NCBI GenBank assembly: GCA_016938235.1
Contig: JAFGVA010000172.1
Location: 1-41,227, forward strand
Length of the DNA stretch: 41,227 nucleotides
Direction: 5' to 3'
Source: Bacteroidales bacterium
GTDB lineage: Bacteria; Bacteroidota; Bacteroidia; Bacteroidales; UBA10428
In this document: in pieces, positions 33,264 through 41,227 of the stretch
Layout: each line of letters begins with the position of its first letter
Position numbering within the stretch: position 1 is the stretch's first letter
Position numbers and translations under genes: made by a program
Notes under the pieces: model-generated
Told to the model about the DNA's origin: nothing
Seen by the model: the letters and a program-made list of their open reading frames with translations, nothing else
The model's database searches: none

Positions 33264-33977
33264 ATGGTACTTAGGCAGCAAAATAAAAAATATTTCAGGC
33301 GATTTGTATCAATAAATGCCTTATTGATAATGTTTTTAATATTAACAAATCCCAATAGTACTTTTGCTCAGGATAGTTCAGATTATGGTTCTTCAAAGCA
33401 TATTGCGTTTACCCAGCCTTTAGGAATTATTCTTTTGAATCCTTCTTTGGGCTATGAATATCAAACACCAAAAAAAATAAGTTACACCTTCATAATTGAT
33501 GCATATAAGTCATCATTTGATAGTGGAGACACTATACATGATACCTTTGGTAAAATTATCATGTATAATGGTGTTTTGTTTAGGCCTGGAATAAAATTCA
33601 GAACATTTAAAGGATTTTCCCATAGCATTGAAGCATATTATAAATACTCCTGGTATAACAATAATATGGTTCTAAAATATGGTTCTGATGGTGAAGAACA
33701 TGACATTTATTATCTTGAATCTAAAAGTTGTAATTCATATGGCCTGTCCTATAAACTAGCCTACGATTATTATTTGGATAGCAAGGTCTATTTATCTCCT
33801 TTCATTTCTTTGGGTGCAAGGGCTCGCTTTGATTCTGAAACTATTTATGGCAAATATGAAGGAGGTACTGGAACAGGCTATTGGGGAGATGGAAAATTAG
33901 ATAATATTGAATATGCAAAAGAGAGGTGGATAATTCCCATTTTCAGAATTGGTTTGATGGCAGGTTATAGGTTCTGA
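33264..33977 (+). CDS. probable outer-membrane beta-barrel protein
   Basis: A 237-residue exported protein with a signal peptide (cleavage near STFAQ, about residue 36). The rest has alternating aromatic and polar residues, and the chain ends in a terminal phenylalanine (LMAGYRF), as is typical of small outer-membrane barrels. No specific family was recognised. It precedes the propeller lipoprotein by 113 bases on the same strand, but a link is unproven. Confidence 0.7.
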   Translation: MVLRQQNKKYFRRFVSINALLIMFLILTNPNSTFAQDSSDYGSSKHIAFTQPLGIILLNPSLGYEYQTPKKISYTFIIDAYKSSFDSGDTIHDTFGKIIMYNGVLFRPGIKFRTFKGFSHSIEAYYKYSWYNNNMVLKYGSDGEEHDIYYLESKSCNSYGLSYKLAYDYYLDSKVYLSPFISLGARARFDSETIYGKYEGGTGTGYWGDGKLDNIEYAKERWIIPIFRIGLMAGYRF

Positions 33978-34090
33978 TAAATTAATGAGAATAGTAAAAC
34001 ATATAAATAAGTTGTGCATAATTAGCATTCTGCATAAATGACACATACATAACTTGATGATATTGGTTATTCACAAAACATAATAAGATA

Positions 34091-35086
34091 ATGAAAAGAT
34101 TTAAGCTCTATTTTTTACTAGCCATTGCGATATTCTTGTTTCATATGTGCGAAAATCAAAACACCGATATGAGTGTGAACGATGCCTGGAATATTATTAT
34201 TCCTGATACATTATCGAGTACTGAAATAAATGCAATTTGTGAGTACAATGATAATACTGTTTGGATCGGCACAAATAAAGGTATATGGTCGTTTGACAAT
34301 ACTTCATTTTCATCTGTTATTACAACAAATGACGGTTTAATGGATAATGAAATATTGGATATTAAGAAAAACAGTATGGACGAAATGATAATATTTACTG
34401 CATCAGGGATAAACCGATACGATGGTGCAATGCATATTATTAACACCGAAAGCTTAAATTATGCCAGTTATGGTTATTTCGACATCGATTCTGATGACAA
34501 TATCTGGTTATTAACCGATAATGCCCATGAAAATCCCCAGAGCTTGTTAAAACTTAATTCGGACACAGAAACCTACTATAATCCAGCCGGAACTTCAACC
34601 GATTCGGAAAACTACATGTGTGTCTTTGCTGACTCAAAAGGTAGGATATGGGTCGGCTATTATTATCAAAGAATTGTTTTATACAAAATTGAAAATGAAG
34701 ACATTGACTATTTCGACACAGATGAATTAAACGAAGTGGTTTACGCTATTACCGAAGATAGTCAGGAAAATATCTGGATGACTACTGACTACAGCCTTGT
34801 AAAATTTGATGGAACAAGCTTCACTTCCTATAATGATGAAGATTTATTTAAATTATGGAGCAAAAATATTATAGCCGATCATAACGATGATATTTGGGTT
34901 GCCACTCATACCAAGATAAACAAACTACATAAAGGAAAATGGGAATCTGAATACGTCTGGTCTAAAACTAATCCATGGAAAGACCCTAACAGTGACCTTA
35001 TTCTATATTCGAAAATGATGGAAGATTCAAAGAATAATATCTGGGTATGTACAGATAAGGGTGTCATGATAAAAGATAATAACTGA
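34091..35086 (+). CDS. two-component-regulator-propeller lipoprotein
   Basis: A predicted lipoprotein of 331 residues. The signal has a weak lipobox-like FHMC, with Cys20 followed by ENQ. The mature part has repeated blades of the Reg_prop type, such as NTVWIGTNKGIWSFD, DNIWLLTD, GRIWVGYY, ENIWMTTD and NIWVCTDKGVMIKD, at roughly 40-50 residue spacing. Such propellers usually form the sensor half of hybrid two-component systems; here it stands without a kinase, so it may be a free binding protein. The MITE-like element begins about 70 bases downstream. Confidence 0.83.
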   Translation: MKRFKLYFLLAIAIFLFHMCENQNTDMSVNDAWNIIIPDTLSSTEINAICEYNDNTVWIGTNKGIWSFDNTSFSSVITTNDGLMDNEILDIKKNSMDEMIIFTASGINRYDGAMHIINTESLNYASYGYFDIDSDDNIWLLTDNAHENPQSLLKLNSDTETYYNPAGTSTDSENYMCVFADSKGRIWVGYYYQRIVLYKIENEDIDYFDTDELNEVVYAITEDSQENIWMTTDYSLVKFDGTSFTSYNDEDLFKLWSKNIIADHNDDIWVATHTKINKLHKGKWESEYVWSKTNPWKDPNSDLILYSKMMEDSKNNIWVCTDKGVMIKDNN

Positions 35087-35480
35087 TCAAACTATCTTCA
35101 AAAAACATACAAATTTTAAAATATGAAAGATTAAAGGATAATAATATAACTATGCACAACTCACGGTAAAAAACATTGGGGTGATGATGGTATTGCGGGC
35201 TTTGCAAGCCCTTATCGTATCCCGGGGCACGAGATACGTCCGCAACTCTAAATCCCCAACGATTTCTTACCACGAGTTCGTTGAAACCTGGAATTAAACA
35301 ACGAGGATATACAAAATGAAATAAAAATGTTTTTTCTAAATGCTTATGAACAACTCACTGATAAATATTATTTTGCAGAAGGATATAACAAGATTAAAAA
35401 CTCCCATACATATGTGAGTTAGCTGAATATATCTTAAAGAAAATATACTTGTATTAGCATATGCTACATTATTTAAAATA
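35087..35480. other. intergenic region holding the MITE-like element
   Basis: About 390 bases without a gene. It contains the structured 121-bp element described separately; the remainder, up to the sigma-factor gene, is plain AT-rich DNA. A 69-codon minus-strand frame here reads through the element and is not accepted. Confidence 0.5.
35158..35278. mobile_element. MITE-like element with terminal inverted repeats
   Basis: The left end (35158-35181, beginning AACTCACGGTAAAAAACATT) is an imperfect inverted copy of the right end (35254-35278, reverse complement beginning AACTCGTGGTAAGAAATCGT); both end inward at TTGGGG. Inside are a perfect hairpin GGGCTT-TGC-AAGCCC (35197-35211) and a second one, CGTATC/GATACG (35216-35221 with 35233-35238). 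An outer stem, TTGCGG/CCGCAA (35193-35198 with 35240-35245), partly competes with the first hairpin. It is more GC-rich than its surroundings and carries no gene. The structure suggests a non-autonomous mobile or REP-like element. Confidence 0.65.
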
Positions 35481-36014
35481 ATGGTTATTAAAAATAGCTT
35501 TTCAGAACAGAAAATTGTTGAAGAATGCTTGAAAAACAACCGGACCTATCAGAAGATTTTATACGACAAGTATAAAGACGGTATGTATACGGTAGTTTTC
35601 AGGATAATCAGAAATGAAAGTCTTTCGTGCGATGCATTGCAGGAAGGTTTTATACAGGTATTTCTGAACCTGAGAAGCTTTGAATTTAAATCGACACTTG
35701 GTAGCTGGATAAAAACAATTATGATTAGAAATGCTTTAAAGGTTTTAAGAAAAGAAATTCGCTTTGAGGAGCTTGGGGATACAGAAATCAATATTCCTTT
35801 TTCCTGGGACGAAAACCTTACAGGTGAGGTGCTGGATAAGGCTATTTCGAAACTGAGTCCGGGTTATCGTTTTGTCTTTCTTTTAATTGAGGTAGAAGGG
35901 TACTCACATAAAGAAGTTGCTGAAATGCTAAACATTTCAGTAGGGACTTCAAAATCGCAGCTTTCACGTGCAAAAGCTATTTTACAAAACAGCCTGAAAG
36001 GAATTTATGCTTAA
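35481..36014 (+). CDS. ECF-type RNA polymerase sigma factor
   Basis: A sigma-70 family ECF factor (177 residues). Region 2 (about 20-90) contains YDKYKDGMYTVVFRIIRN, ALQEGFIQVFLNLRSFEF and GSWIKTIMIRNALK. Region 4 (about 120-170) contains LSPGYRFVFLLIEVEGYSHKEVAEML and the helix-turn-helix SVGTSKSQLSRAK. It heads a run of six plus-strand genes for a membrane anti-sigma candidate and envelope proteins, and presumably activates its own operon. The stress or surface signal is unknown. Confidence 0.93.
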   Translation: MVIKNSFSEQKIVEECLKNNRTYQKILYDKYKDGMYTVVFRIIRNESLSCDALQEGFIQVFLNLRSFEFKSTLGSWIKTIMIRNALKVLRKEIRFEELGDTEINIPFSWDENLTGEVLDKAISKLSPGYRFVFLLIEVEGYSHKEVAEMLNISVGTSKSQLSRAKAILQNSLKGIYA

Positions 36015-36621
36015 TATGAAGAAAAAAGACCAAAATATATTGAAGAAAGCTATTCGGGATTTACCGGAGTTTAAACTACCAAAAGAAGAGGTCTGGGCGA
36101 ATATCGATAAGGTTTTAAGCTCCGAAGAGGAAGTGTCTGATAAAACATTGCCAGAGTTTAAGCTACCCCGCGATATTTGGCCTGGAATAGAGCAAAAGCT
36201 TAATTCAAGACAAATAAGGATTAAAACACAGGTAGTTTTTAGGGTAGCTGCAGCTATTATTATATTGGTTGGTTCAACGTTATTAATTAGAGAATATTTA
36301 TACAGAAATAAGCCGGAGAGTATTATTTCATACAGCACCGAAGTTGTTGACGAAGCGGACTTTTTGGGTTATGATTTTTCAAGTAACAGCAATGGCGATA
36401 AACACATACAGGCAATATGTAAGAATAATCCCGGAGCTTGTTCATCTGAATTGTTTATCCGGTTGTCGAAACAAATAAATGATATTAGTTCCGAGATGGA
36501 TAAAATTTCAGAAATGATTAAAGAAAATAATGATCCTCAATTAAAACGCTATTACTATCAATTAGAAAATCAGAAGGTTGAAATAGAGCTTCAGATGATA
36601 AAAATTATAAATCGTTCCTAA
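36007..36621 (+). CDS. probable membrane-bound anti-sigma factor
   Basis: A 204-residue single-pass membrane protein overlapping the sigma gene by eight bases; with the second ATG (36016) there would be no overlap. The cytoplasmic N-terminus carries a duplicated motif, DLPEFKLPKEEVWANIDKVL (18-37) and TLPEFKLPRDIWPGIEQKL (48-66). It is followed by one membrane helix (about 77-95) and a periplasmic part ending in a coiled coil (about 150-200). The location and topology fit an anti-sigma factor, although no zinc-binding anti-sigma (HxxxCxxC) motif is present. Confidence 0.75.
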   Translation: MLNMKKKDQNILKKAIRDLPEFKLPKEEVWANIDKVLSSEEEVSDKTLPEFKLPRDIWPGIEQKLNSRQIRIKTQVVFRVAAAIIILVGSTLLIREYLYRNKPESIISYSTEVVDEADFLGYDFSSNSNGDKHIQAICKNNPGACSSELFIRLSKQINDISSEMDKISEMIKENNDPQLKRYYYQLENQKVEIELQMIKIINRS

Positions 36622-36641
36622 ACAATACAGACAATTATAAG

Positions 36642-37379
36642 ATGATTAGAATACTAAAATATACAGTTTTTATCCTAGTCTTGCTTCTAGGGAAAATTGT
36701 ACATGCCCAATCAGACACCATTATTTCCTCTACGGCACAACCAGACTCAATAGATGTTAAATACGACCGGATTTATAAACTATTTGTCCAGGAACAGGAC
36801 CACGATATACAACATTTAATTAAGCTAAACCTGTTCAATATCGATGTGTTAATGCCTAAATTGGCCTTTGAACAGAAGCTAGGCAGGTCTCTTTCATGTG
36901 AAGCAAACATTTTTGTAGCCTATATACCCTTTGTTTTTTCCGATGATAGTACGACTAAATTTCATTCAACATTAGAATTCAGAGATTCTGATTTTCAATG
37001 TTTCTCGATTGGTGGATACCAAATGCTAAAAATCTTTCATAATCTTAAAAGACGGGAACGGCTGGGAAGAAATACCAATGGGTTTTCCGGTAATTACTTC
37101 GGTATTAAAGTGTCAGAGAATTATACATGGTTCGGTGCTAATGAGCAAAATAATTATCTGGAGAATAAGTATTATTTAATACCGGGTTTTCAATACGGCA
37201 TTCAGCGCAGAATTGGAAATATTGGCAATACAGAGTTGTGTTTTTCTCTAAACTATCCTCTAGCAGAAGGAGTACTTATCAATGATGAGTCCTGGAAATT
37301 TGGCTTAGAGACTGCTATAACCTTCAAGATAGGATTTGCAATCGAGTCTGTTTCAAGTTTGAAAAAAATGCTTAAATAA
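36642..37379 (+). CDS. outer-membrane protein of unknown function, paralogue A
   Basis: A 245-residue protein with a signal peptide ending near VHAQS. It then has a conserved N-terminal stretch (YDRIYKLFVQEQDHDIQHLI) and beta-rich sequence with FSGNYFGIKV and YGIQRRIGNIG. It is a clear paralogue of the next gene, sharing RMYKLF/RIYKLF, EQKLGRS/EHKLGKS, LKRRERLGRNTNGFSGNYF and GIQRRIGNIG. It is likely a beta-barrel in the envelope stress regulon of the upstream sigma factor. The family was not recognised. Confidence 0.75.
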   Translation: MIRILKYTVFILVLLLGKIVHAQSDTIISSTAQPDSIDVKYDRIYKLFVQEQDHDIQHLIKLNLFNIDVLMPKLAFEQKLGRSLSCEANIFVAYIPFVFSDDSTTKFHSTLEFRDSDFQCFSIGGYQMLKIFHNLKRRERLGRNTNGFSGNYFGIKVSENYTWFGANEQNNYLENKYYLIPGFQYGIQRRIGNIGNTELCFSLNYPLAEGVLINDESWKFGLETAITFKIGFAIESVSSLKKMLK

Positions 37380-37385
37380 ACCAAC

Positions 37386-38072
37386 ATGAAAGAAATCATA
37401 ATAATAATCATACTAAGCATTGCATCACAGCTTCTTTTGGGGCAAAACGATTCTACCAATAGTTCGGGGAATGAGTCGGAAACAGTTAGTGTAAAAAACG
37501 ACCGGATGTATAAACTGTTTCTGGAGCAAAACGATGAGGAGATAAAGCAATTATTCAAGTTGAATATTATAGGATTAAACCAGTTGGCCCCTTTAATCGC
37601 CTATGAACATAAATTGGGGAAAAGCTTTTCGAGTGAAACCTCATTAAGTATCTTATCGACTACAAGAATTAACTCATATTATCAATTTAACGGAACACGA
37701 TCAAGCTCTATAATTTTCGGATACGGTCATAGTGTCAGTGGATATCAAATGTTTAAATATTATTATAATCTGAATCGCAGAGAGCGATTAGGTAAAAACA
37801 TTAATGGGTTTTCGGGTAACTACTTTGCAGTGCAAGTGGGAGCAATCTATATATATAATGGAATGGGTTATTTAAGAAATTATAATATTCTCCAATTTGA
37901 TTTTACATATGGAATTCAAAGAAAAATAGGAAATATAGGATTTATAGAACCTTCAGTTTCACTGTTTTTCAGACAGGATAATTATGATTATTTTAATATT
38001 ATTCCAACAGTTAACCTGGAAATGGGGTTCTCATTTGAGTCTTTTTCAAAACTGGACAGGATTTTAAAATAA
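37386..38072 (+). CDS. outer-membrane protein of unknown function, paralogue B
   Basis: The second copy of the pair (228 residues), beginning six bases after the first. A signal peptide ends near LLLGQ. It repeats the order seen in its neighbour: YKLFLEQNDEEIKQLFKLN, YEHKLGKSFSSETS, NLNRRERLGKNINGFSGNYF, GIQRKIGNIGF, then a beta-rich end. The two are diverged enough not to be a very recent copy. Co-expression in one operon suggests a hetero-oligomer or alternative forms. Confidence 0.75.
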   Translation: MKEIIIIIILSIASQLLLGQNDSTNSSGNESETVSVKNDRMYKLFLEQNDEEIKQLFKLNIIGLNQLAPLIAYEHKLGKSFSSETSLSILSTTRINSYYQFNGTRSSSIIFGYGHSVSGYQMFKYYYNLNRRERLGKNINGFSGNYFAVQVGAIYIYNGMGYLRNYNILQFDFTYGIQRKIGNIGFIEPSVSLFFRQDNYDYFNIIPTVNLEMGFSFESFSKLDRILK

Positions 38073-38083
38073 AACAGGAATTA

Positions 38084-39001
38084 ATGAATCAGTTTGCTAA
38101 ATACATATTATCCGTTTTTGTTGCAGTTTTCTTAGCGCAGAGTCTGGTTTGTCAAACAACATTGAATGTAGTTTCAAAAAAAACGGTTCAGGAATTTCCG
38201 TTTAAAAAGGAAGACATTCTCATAATTCGTGCCGAGAAAGGAGTGATTGATATTAAACCCTGGCAAAACAATAAAGTTAAGCTTGAAATGAATATTGTGG
38301 TTAAGAATGAAAATCTAAACATAGCAAAAATGGAACTTGATTATGTAAGCTGGAATTCAAACCAGAAAATAAATGTTTTACAGCTAAATAATAAAATAAA
38401 CATACCTAATAACGGGGAACTAAAGAGCATTATTAGAGTTGAGTATTTGCTTTGGTTGCCACAGGGAGCAAAGCTTTCAATAAATAACAGTTTTGGTCAG
38501 GTAAAAATCACTAATTTGTCTTTCTCGGGGCAAATAGATATCCAGTATTGCGATTTAATCCTGGATAAAACACATGGCTTTGTTGAGGTTAGCAGTAATG
38601 TAGGTGATTTAAATATTTCTGAATCGGGCGGTAGTTATAATATAACATCAAAATATTCCACGGTTAATATCAATAAACCTTCTGGTAATTATAAATTGGA
38701 GTCGACTTATGGTAATGTAAAAACTACCATTGATCAGGATTTTTCAACTTTGAATATTATATCTGAACGTTGCGATGTAACAATTCTGAATAAGAATTGC
38801 ATTGAAACAGATTTTAAGCTCGAAGCCAAATATTCAACCATCAAACTAAATGAGTCCTGCTATATTAAAAAGAAATCTATATTAGAAAAGAAGACAAGTG
38901 GCACACATCCTAACGAAACAAATACTTTTAAATATTCTCTTCCGGAGAGTTCACATTCCATCTTAATAAAGTCGTCTTATGGTGCTATTAATATGGAGTA
39001 A
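38084..39001 (+). CDS. DUF4097-like beta-solenoid protein
   Basis: A 305-residue exported protein. A signal peptide ends near SLVCQ. The rest is a regular succession of short beta strands (EDILIIRAEKGVIDIKPW, GQVKITNLSFSGQIDI, GSYNITSKYSTVNINK, GNYKLESTYGNVKTTI), as in DUF4097-type putative adhesins, which often sit next to ECF sigma/anti-sigma genes in Bacteroidota. It starts 11 bases after the second barrel gene, so it is part of the same operon. A structural or adhesive role in the envelope is inferred. Confidence 0.78.
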   Translation: MNQFAKYILSVFVAVFLAQSLVCQTTLNVVSKKTVQEFPFKKEDILIIRAEKGVIDIKPWQNNKVKLEMNIVVKNENLNIAKMELDYVSWNSNQKINVLQLNNKINIPNNGELKSIIRVEYLLWLPQGAKLSINNSFGQVKITNLSFSGQIDIQYCDLILDKTHGFVEVSSNVGDLNISESGGSYNITSKYSTVNINKPSGNYKLESTYGNVKTTIDQDFSTLNIISERCDVTILNKNCIETDFKLEAKYSTIKLNESCYIKKKSILEKKTSGTHPNETNTFKYSLPESSHSILIKSSYGAINME

Positions 39002-39013
39002 CTTAAATGCATT

Positions 39014-39628
39014 ATGAAAAAAAGACTGTTATATTCTGTACTATTGAGCATCTTGTTGTTTTCTTGCGATATTGAGAATTCAGGATCTGATGTGTATTAC
39101 TATCTGAATGATTATACAAAGCGAATTGCTGATTTTAAAGAAGGTAGTTACTGGATTTATTATTGTGATTTACTATTTACATATGACACTGTTACTGTTG
39201 TAAAACATGAAAAAAGGCAATCGTCAGAGCATATGGACAGTCACTATCTATATTATGAGAATATTGAGCTCACATACAATAGTACTTTCTGGGATTGTGA
39301 AATTTATGATATAATAAGCGCTGATTATTATCGTGGAGATTATTATACAAGGCAATTGTTTGTAAATGACTCATTAAATAGAAATTTCAACATTGCTGTG
39401 ACAAATACTAGTATTTCCCCTGAATTTGGTGGAAGTGTAGAAATTGAGGAAGGTATTCGCTTAAATGGAGAATATATTTCACATATTGTTTGTTATACTA
39501 AAAATCCAGACTCTCAAATTAGTGATAAATATTATTTTGCAGATAGTTATGGTATAGTAAAAATGGAATATGTAATAGATTCTGTATGTTATAAGTGGGA
39601 TCTGGTTGAGTACAAATTGGTGAAATAA
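39014..39628 (+). CDS. lipoprotein of unknown function
   Basis: A 204-residue lipoprotein with a signal MKKRLLYSVLLSILLFSC, and Cys18 as the lipidation site. The mature part is rich in Tyr and Asp, with a beta-sheet look (GSYWIYYCDLLFTYDTVTVV), and ends in YKLVK. I do not recognise the family. It is the last gene of the sigma-factor operon, 12 bases after the DUF4097-like gene. Confidence 0.75.
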   Translation: MKKRLLYSVLLSILLFSCDIENSGSDVYYYLNDYTKRIADFKEGSYWIYYCDLLFTYDTVTVVKHEKRQSSEHMDSHYLYYENIELTYNSTFWDCEIYDIISADYYRGDYYTRQLFVNDSLNRNFNIAVTNTSISPEFGGSVEIEEGIRLNGEYISHIVCYTKNPDSQISDKYYFADSYGIVKMEYVIDSVCYKWDLVEYKLVK

Positions 39629-39709
39629 TTATATTCCAGGACATACCTTAAGCTCGCTGCACCAAATGAAGTCAGTTACTTAACTTACAAATCAATATAA
39701 TATTTGCTA

Positions 39710-40306
39710 TTACTTTCTCTTAATCGAACAACCAATAGCTTTGGTAAAATCTTTTTCAGGATTTTTTCCTGCAATCAAAGCATTTATAGCATCTGAAAGA
39801 TAATGTTCTGTTACAGCAGAAGCATCTTGGTAATTATTGTCAATAGCCCCGATATACTTTACAACCAGCTTGTTGTTTTCTTTATTTAACAGAAATATAT
39901 GCGGGGTATTTGTAGCTCCGTATGTGTCAGCAATTTCCTGGGTTTCATCGTACAAATACGGAAAAGAGAAATCTTTCTCATTTGCCCTTTCAATCATCTT
40001 CTGGTAAGAATCTTCGGGCACTATTTCTGCATCGTTCGAATTTATAGCAACAACAGGATAACCCTTCGTTTTGTACTTTTTGTCCAATGCAATAATTCTG
40101 TCTTCATAAGCTTTAGAGAAAGGACAATGATTACAGGTGAAAATTACGACAAAACCCTTTGCATTGTCATAATCTGATAAACTGACCATTTTGTCGTCAA
40201 CATTTTTTAATGAAAAGTCCCTGGCGGTATCACCAACCTTATATCCTGAGATGAAGTCGGGAGCACTCATCATTATTCCCAATGTAATTAGCAGCAGCGT
40301 TTTCAT
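39710..40306 (-). CDS. redoxin-type thioredoxin-family protein
   Basis: A 198-residue protein with a cleavable or anchoring N-terminus, then a peroxiredoxin/AhpC-TSA fold. GDTARDFSLKNVDDKMVSLSDY is followed by VVIFTCNHCPFSKAYEDRI, with a CxxC active site (CNHC), and by NTPHIFLLN, which contains the cis-proline. The TCNHCPF motif is typical of thioredoxin-family proteins in marine Bacteroidota. Its start overlaps the stop of the upstream TlpA-like gene by four bases (ATGA), so the two are translationally coupled. Targets of reduction are unknown. Confidence 0.88.
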   Translation of the reverse strand: MKTLLLITLGIMMSAPDFISGYKVGDTARDFSLKNVDDKMVSLSDYDNAKGFVVIFTCNHCPFSKAYEDRIIALDKKYKTKGYPVVAINSNDAEIVPEDSYQKMIERANEKDFSFPYLYDETQEIADTYGATNTPHIFLLNKENNKLVVKYIGAIDNNYQDASAVTEHYLSDAINALIAGKNPEKDFTKAIGCSIKRK

Positions 40307-40788
40307 AATTCTTGAATTTTTGAGTGAATAATCGATTTTAATTCTTCATAACTAAAACTTTGCTCGTAAAAGTCTCTGAAATCTTTTCCATAAATGAGGC
40401 TGGCAGGAATAGCCCCACTCCAGTTCGGGTTTACCTTATCAATCCATTTGTTAAAATCAGGATCATCGAGCAAAATAACTTTGGAGCGAATATTTTGTTT
40501 TGAAAGAAATGGTTTTAATCTTGATTCAATCTGGTTCGGAAAATCAAGGCTCACTAAAAGAACCGAAAAATTGAAATCTTTATATTCTTCAGCAATTTTT
40601 TCAATTGCCGGCATTTCCTTTACACAGGGCACACACCACGAAGCCCAGAAGTTAACCAGGTAAATGGTATCGTTTTGTTTGTGCAGCATGGGTTCTAATT
40701 CTGAAAATTTCAGAACATCAATTTGTTGTGCTCCTAAAGTGTTGAGCAAAAAGAAAAAAAATATTAAAAGACTTGTTTTTCGTTTCAT
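40303..40788 (-). CDS. TlpA-like thiol-disulfide oxidoreductase
   Basis: A 161-residue periplasmic thioredoxin-fold protein. A signal peptide or anchor (LLIFFFFLLNTLGAQQ) is followed by the thioredoxin domain with active site WASWCVPCVKEMPAIEKIA and SGAIPASLIYG (cis-proline). Such proteins reduce or oxidise disulfides of exported partners, including cytochrome c apoproteins. It leads the two-gene minus-strand unit with the redoxin gene and is divergent from the carboxylase gene that begins 104 bases away. Confidence 0.9.
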   Translation of the reverse strand: MKRKTSLLIFFFFLLNTLGAQQIDVLKFSELEPMLHKQNDTIYLVNFWASWCVPCVKEMPAIEKIAEEYKDFNFSVLLVSLDFPNQIESRLKPFLSKQNIRSKVILLDDPDFNKWIDKVNPNWSGAIPASLIYGKDFRDFYEQSFSYEELKSIIHSKIQEL

Positions 40789-40891
40789 ATTAATTTATAA
40801 ACAGCATCGTTTCAAATTTGTTTGATCATATAGTATCAACAAAATCAAAAAACAGGTGTTACTAACCTGAAAGAATTAATTCTTCGGGGGA

Positions 40892-41227
40892 ATGGTAAAC
40901 ATAAAAACTGAAAAGAGCTTTTCTGCTAAGAAGGAGAAAGCTGTTTATGATGATTCATATTATGAAAAGCTGTTAAGTAATTTTTACTCAAAACTCGATT
41001 CAGTAATCAATCATAAACACCAGAATGCAATCAGTAAACATAAAGAAAGAGGTAAACTTCTTGCCAGAGAGCGCATTCAGATACTTGTTGATGAGGGGAC
41101 GCCTTTTATTGAATTGTCTGCACTGGCAGCAATTGATCAGTATGATAATGATTTTCCCTCAGCCGGAATCATTACAGGCATTGGAATTATTCAGAAAAAA
41201 CCGGCTGTTATTGTTGCTAACGATGCA
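40892..41227 (+). CDS. acyl-CoA carboxylase beta subunit (partial, runs off the window)
   Basis: The first 112 codons of a biotin-dependent carboxylase carboxyltransferase subunit; the frame is open to the window edge. RGKLLARERIQILVDEGT, PFIELSALA and PSAGIITGIGIIQKKPAVIV match the start of methylcrotonoyl-CoA and propionyl-CoA carboxylase beta chains, most like the methylcrotonoyl type. The enzyme moves carboxyl from biotin to an acyl-CoA, for example in leucine breakdown. The true substrate depends on residues beyond the edge. Confidence 0.85.
   Translation, partial: MVNIKTEKSFSAKKEKAVYDDSYYEKLLSNFYSKLDSVINHKHQNAISKHKERGKLLARERIQILVDEGTPFIELSALAAIDQYDNDFPSAGIITGIGIIQKKPAVIVANDA

Noticed and set aside
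35064-35273. 69-codon minus-strand frame over the MITE-like element
   Set aside because: It reads through hairpins and inverted repeats of the element and has no protein-like features.

Overview
The window is AT-rich chromosomal DNA from a member of the Bacteroidota, most likely an environmental, anaerobic or facultative Bacteroidales-type organism. The signs are a secreted protein with a C-terminal type IX secretion sorting domain, promoters of the TAnnTTTG type, a near absence of Shine-Dalgarno sequences, WbqC-family and long (450-467 aa) LepB proteins, a DPP-IV-like S9 peptidase, and ECF sigma/anti-sigma control of envelope genes. No phage, complete insertion sequence or CRISPR array was found, so this looks mainly like host chromosome with small accessory insertions.

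Layout. (1) 0.1-2.3 kb: a membrane histidine kinase converging on a wbqC-like gene. (2) 2.3-7.0 kb: larC-larB (nickel-pincer cofactor synthesis) divergent from a Tat-exported DUF362 protein and a large polyferredoxin. (3) 7.1-13.9 kb, minus strand: two tandem signal peptidases I with dapB, then thrS-infC-rpmI-rplT. infC appears to start at ATA behind a full Shine-Dalgarno sequence. (4) 14.1-17.7 kb: S9 peptidase, a small membrane protein and a PKD lipoprotein. (5) 17.8-18.8 kb: tRNA-Leu(CAG), two decayed tRNA-Leu copies carrying a 20-bp palindrome in the D-loop, tRNA-Leu(GAG), and a small membrane protein. (6) 19.0-22.9 kb: a four-gene corrinoid methyltransferase cluster (corrinoid protein, URO-D-type methyltransferase with a thioredoxin-like tail, CobW-type GTPase, MetH-activation-type protein). 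(7) 22.9-25.2 kb: small genes and aat. (8) 25.3-29.2 kb: a group II amino-acid decarboxylase, an AmgK-like sugar kinase fused to a RapZ C-terminal domain, a 45-residue zinc-ribbon-like protein and a MurU-like nucleotidyltransferase. (9) 29.3-31.5 kb: a repetitive secreted propeller protein. (10) 32.0-35.1 kb: an SDR, an outer-membrane barrel candidate and a propeller lipoprotein, followed by a 121-bp MITE-like element. (11) 35.5-39.6 kb: an ECF sigma/anti-sigma operon with two paralogous barrel proteins, a DUF4097-like protein and a lipoprotein. (12) 39.7-41.2 kb: two thioredoxin-fold proteins and the 5' end of an acyl-CoA carboxylase beta-subunit gene.

The units most worth following are the corrinoid methyl-transfer cluster (a probable unassigned demethylation pathway), the kinase-RapZ fusion beside a MurU-like enzyme (probable amino-sugar or cell-wall recycling with a built-in sensor domain), the palindrome-disrupted tRNA array, and the MITE-like element. 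Assignments rest on motif recognition by eye; no database search was run.
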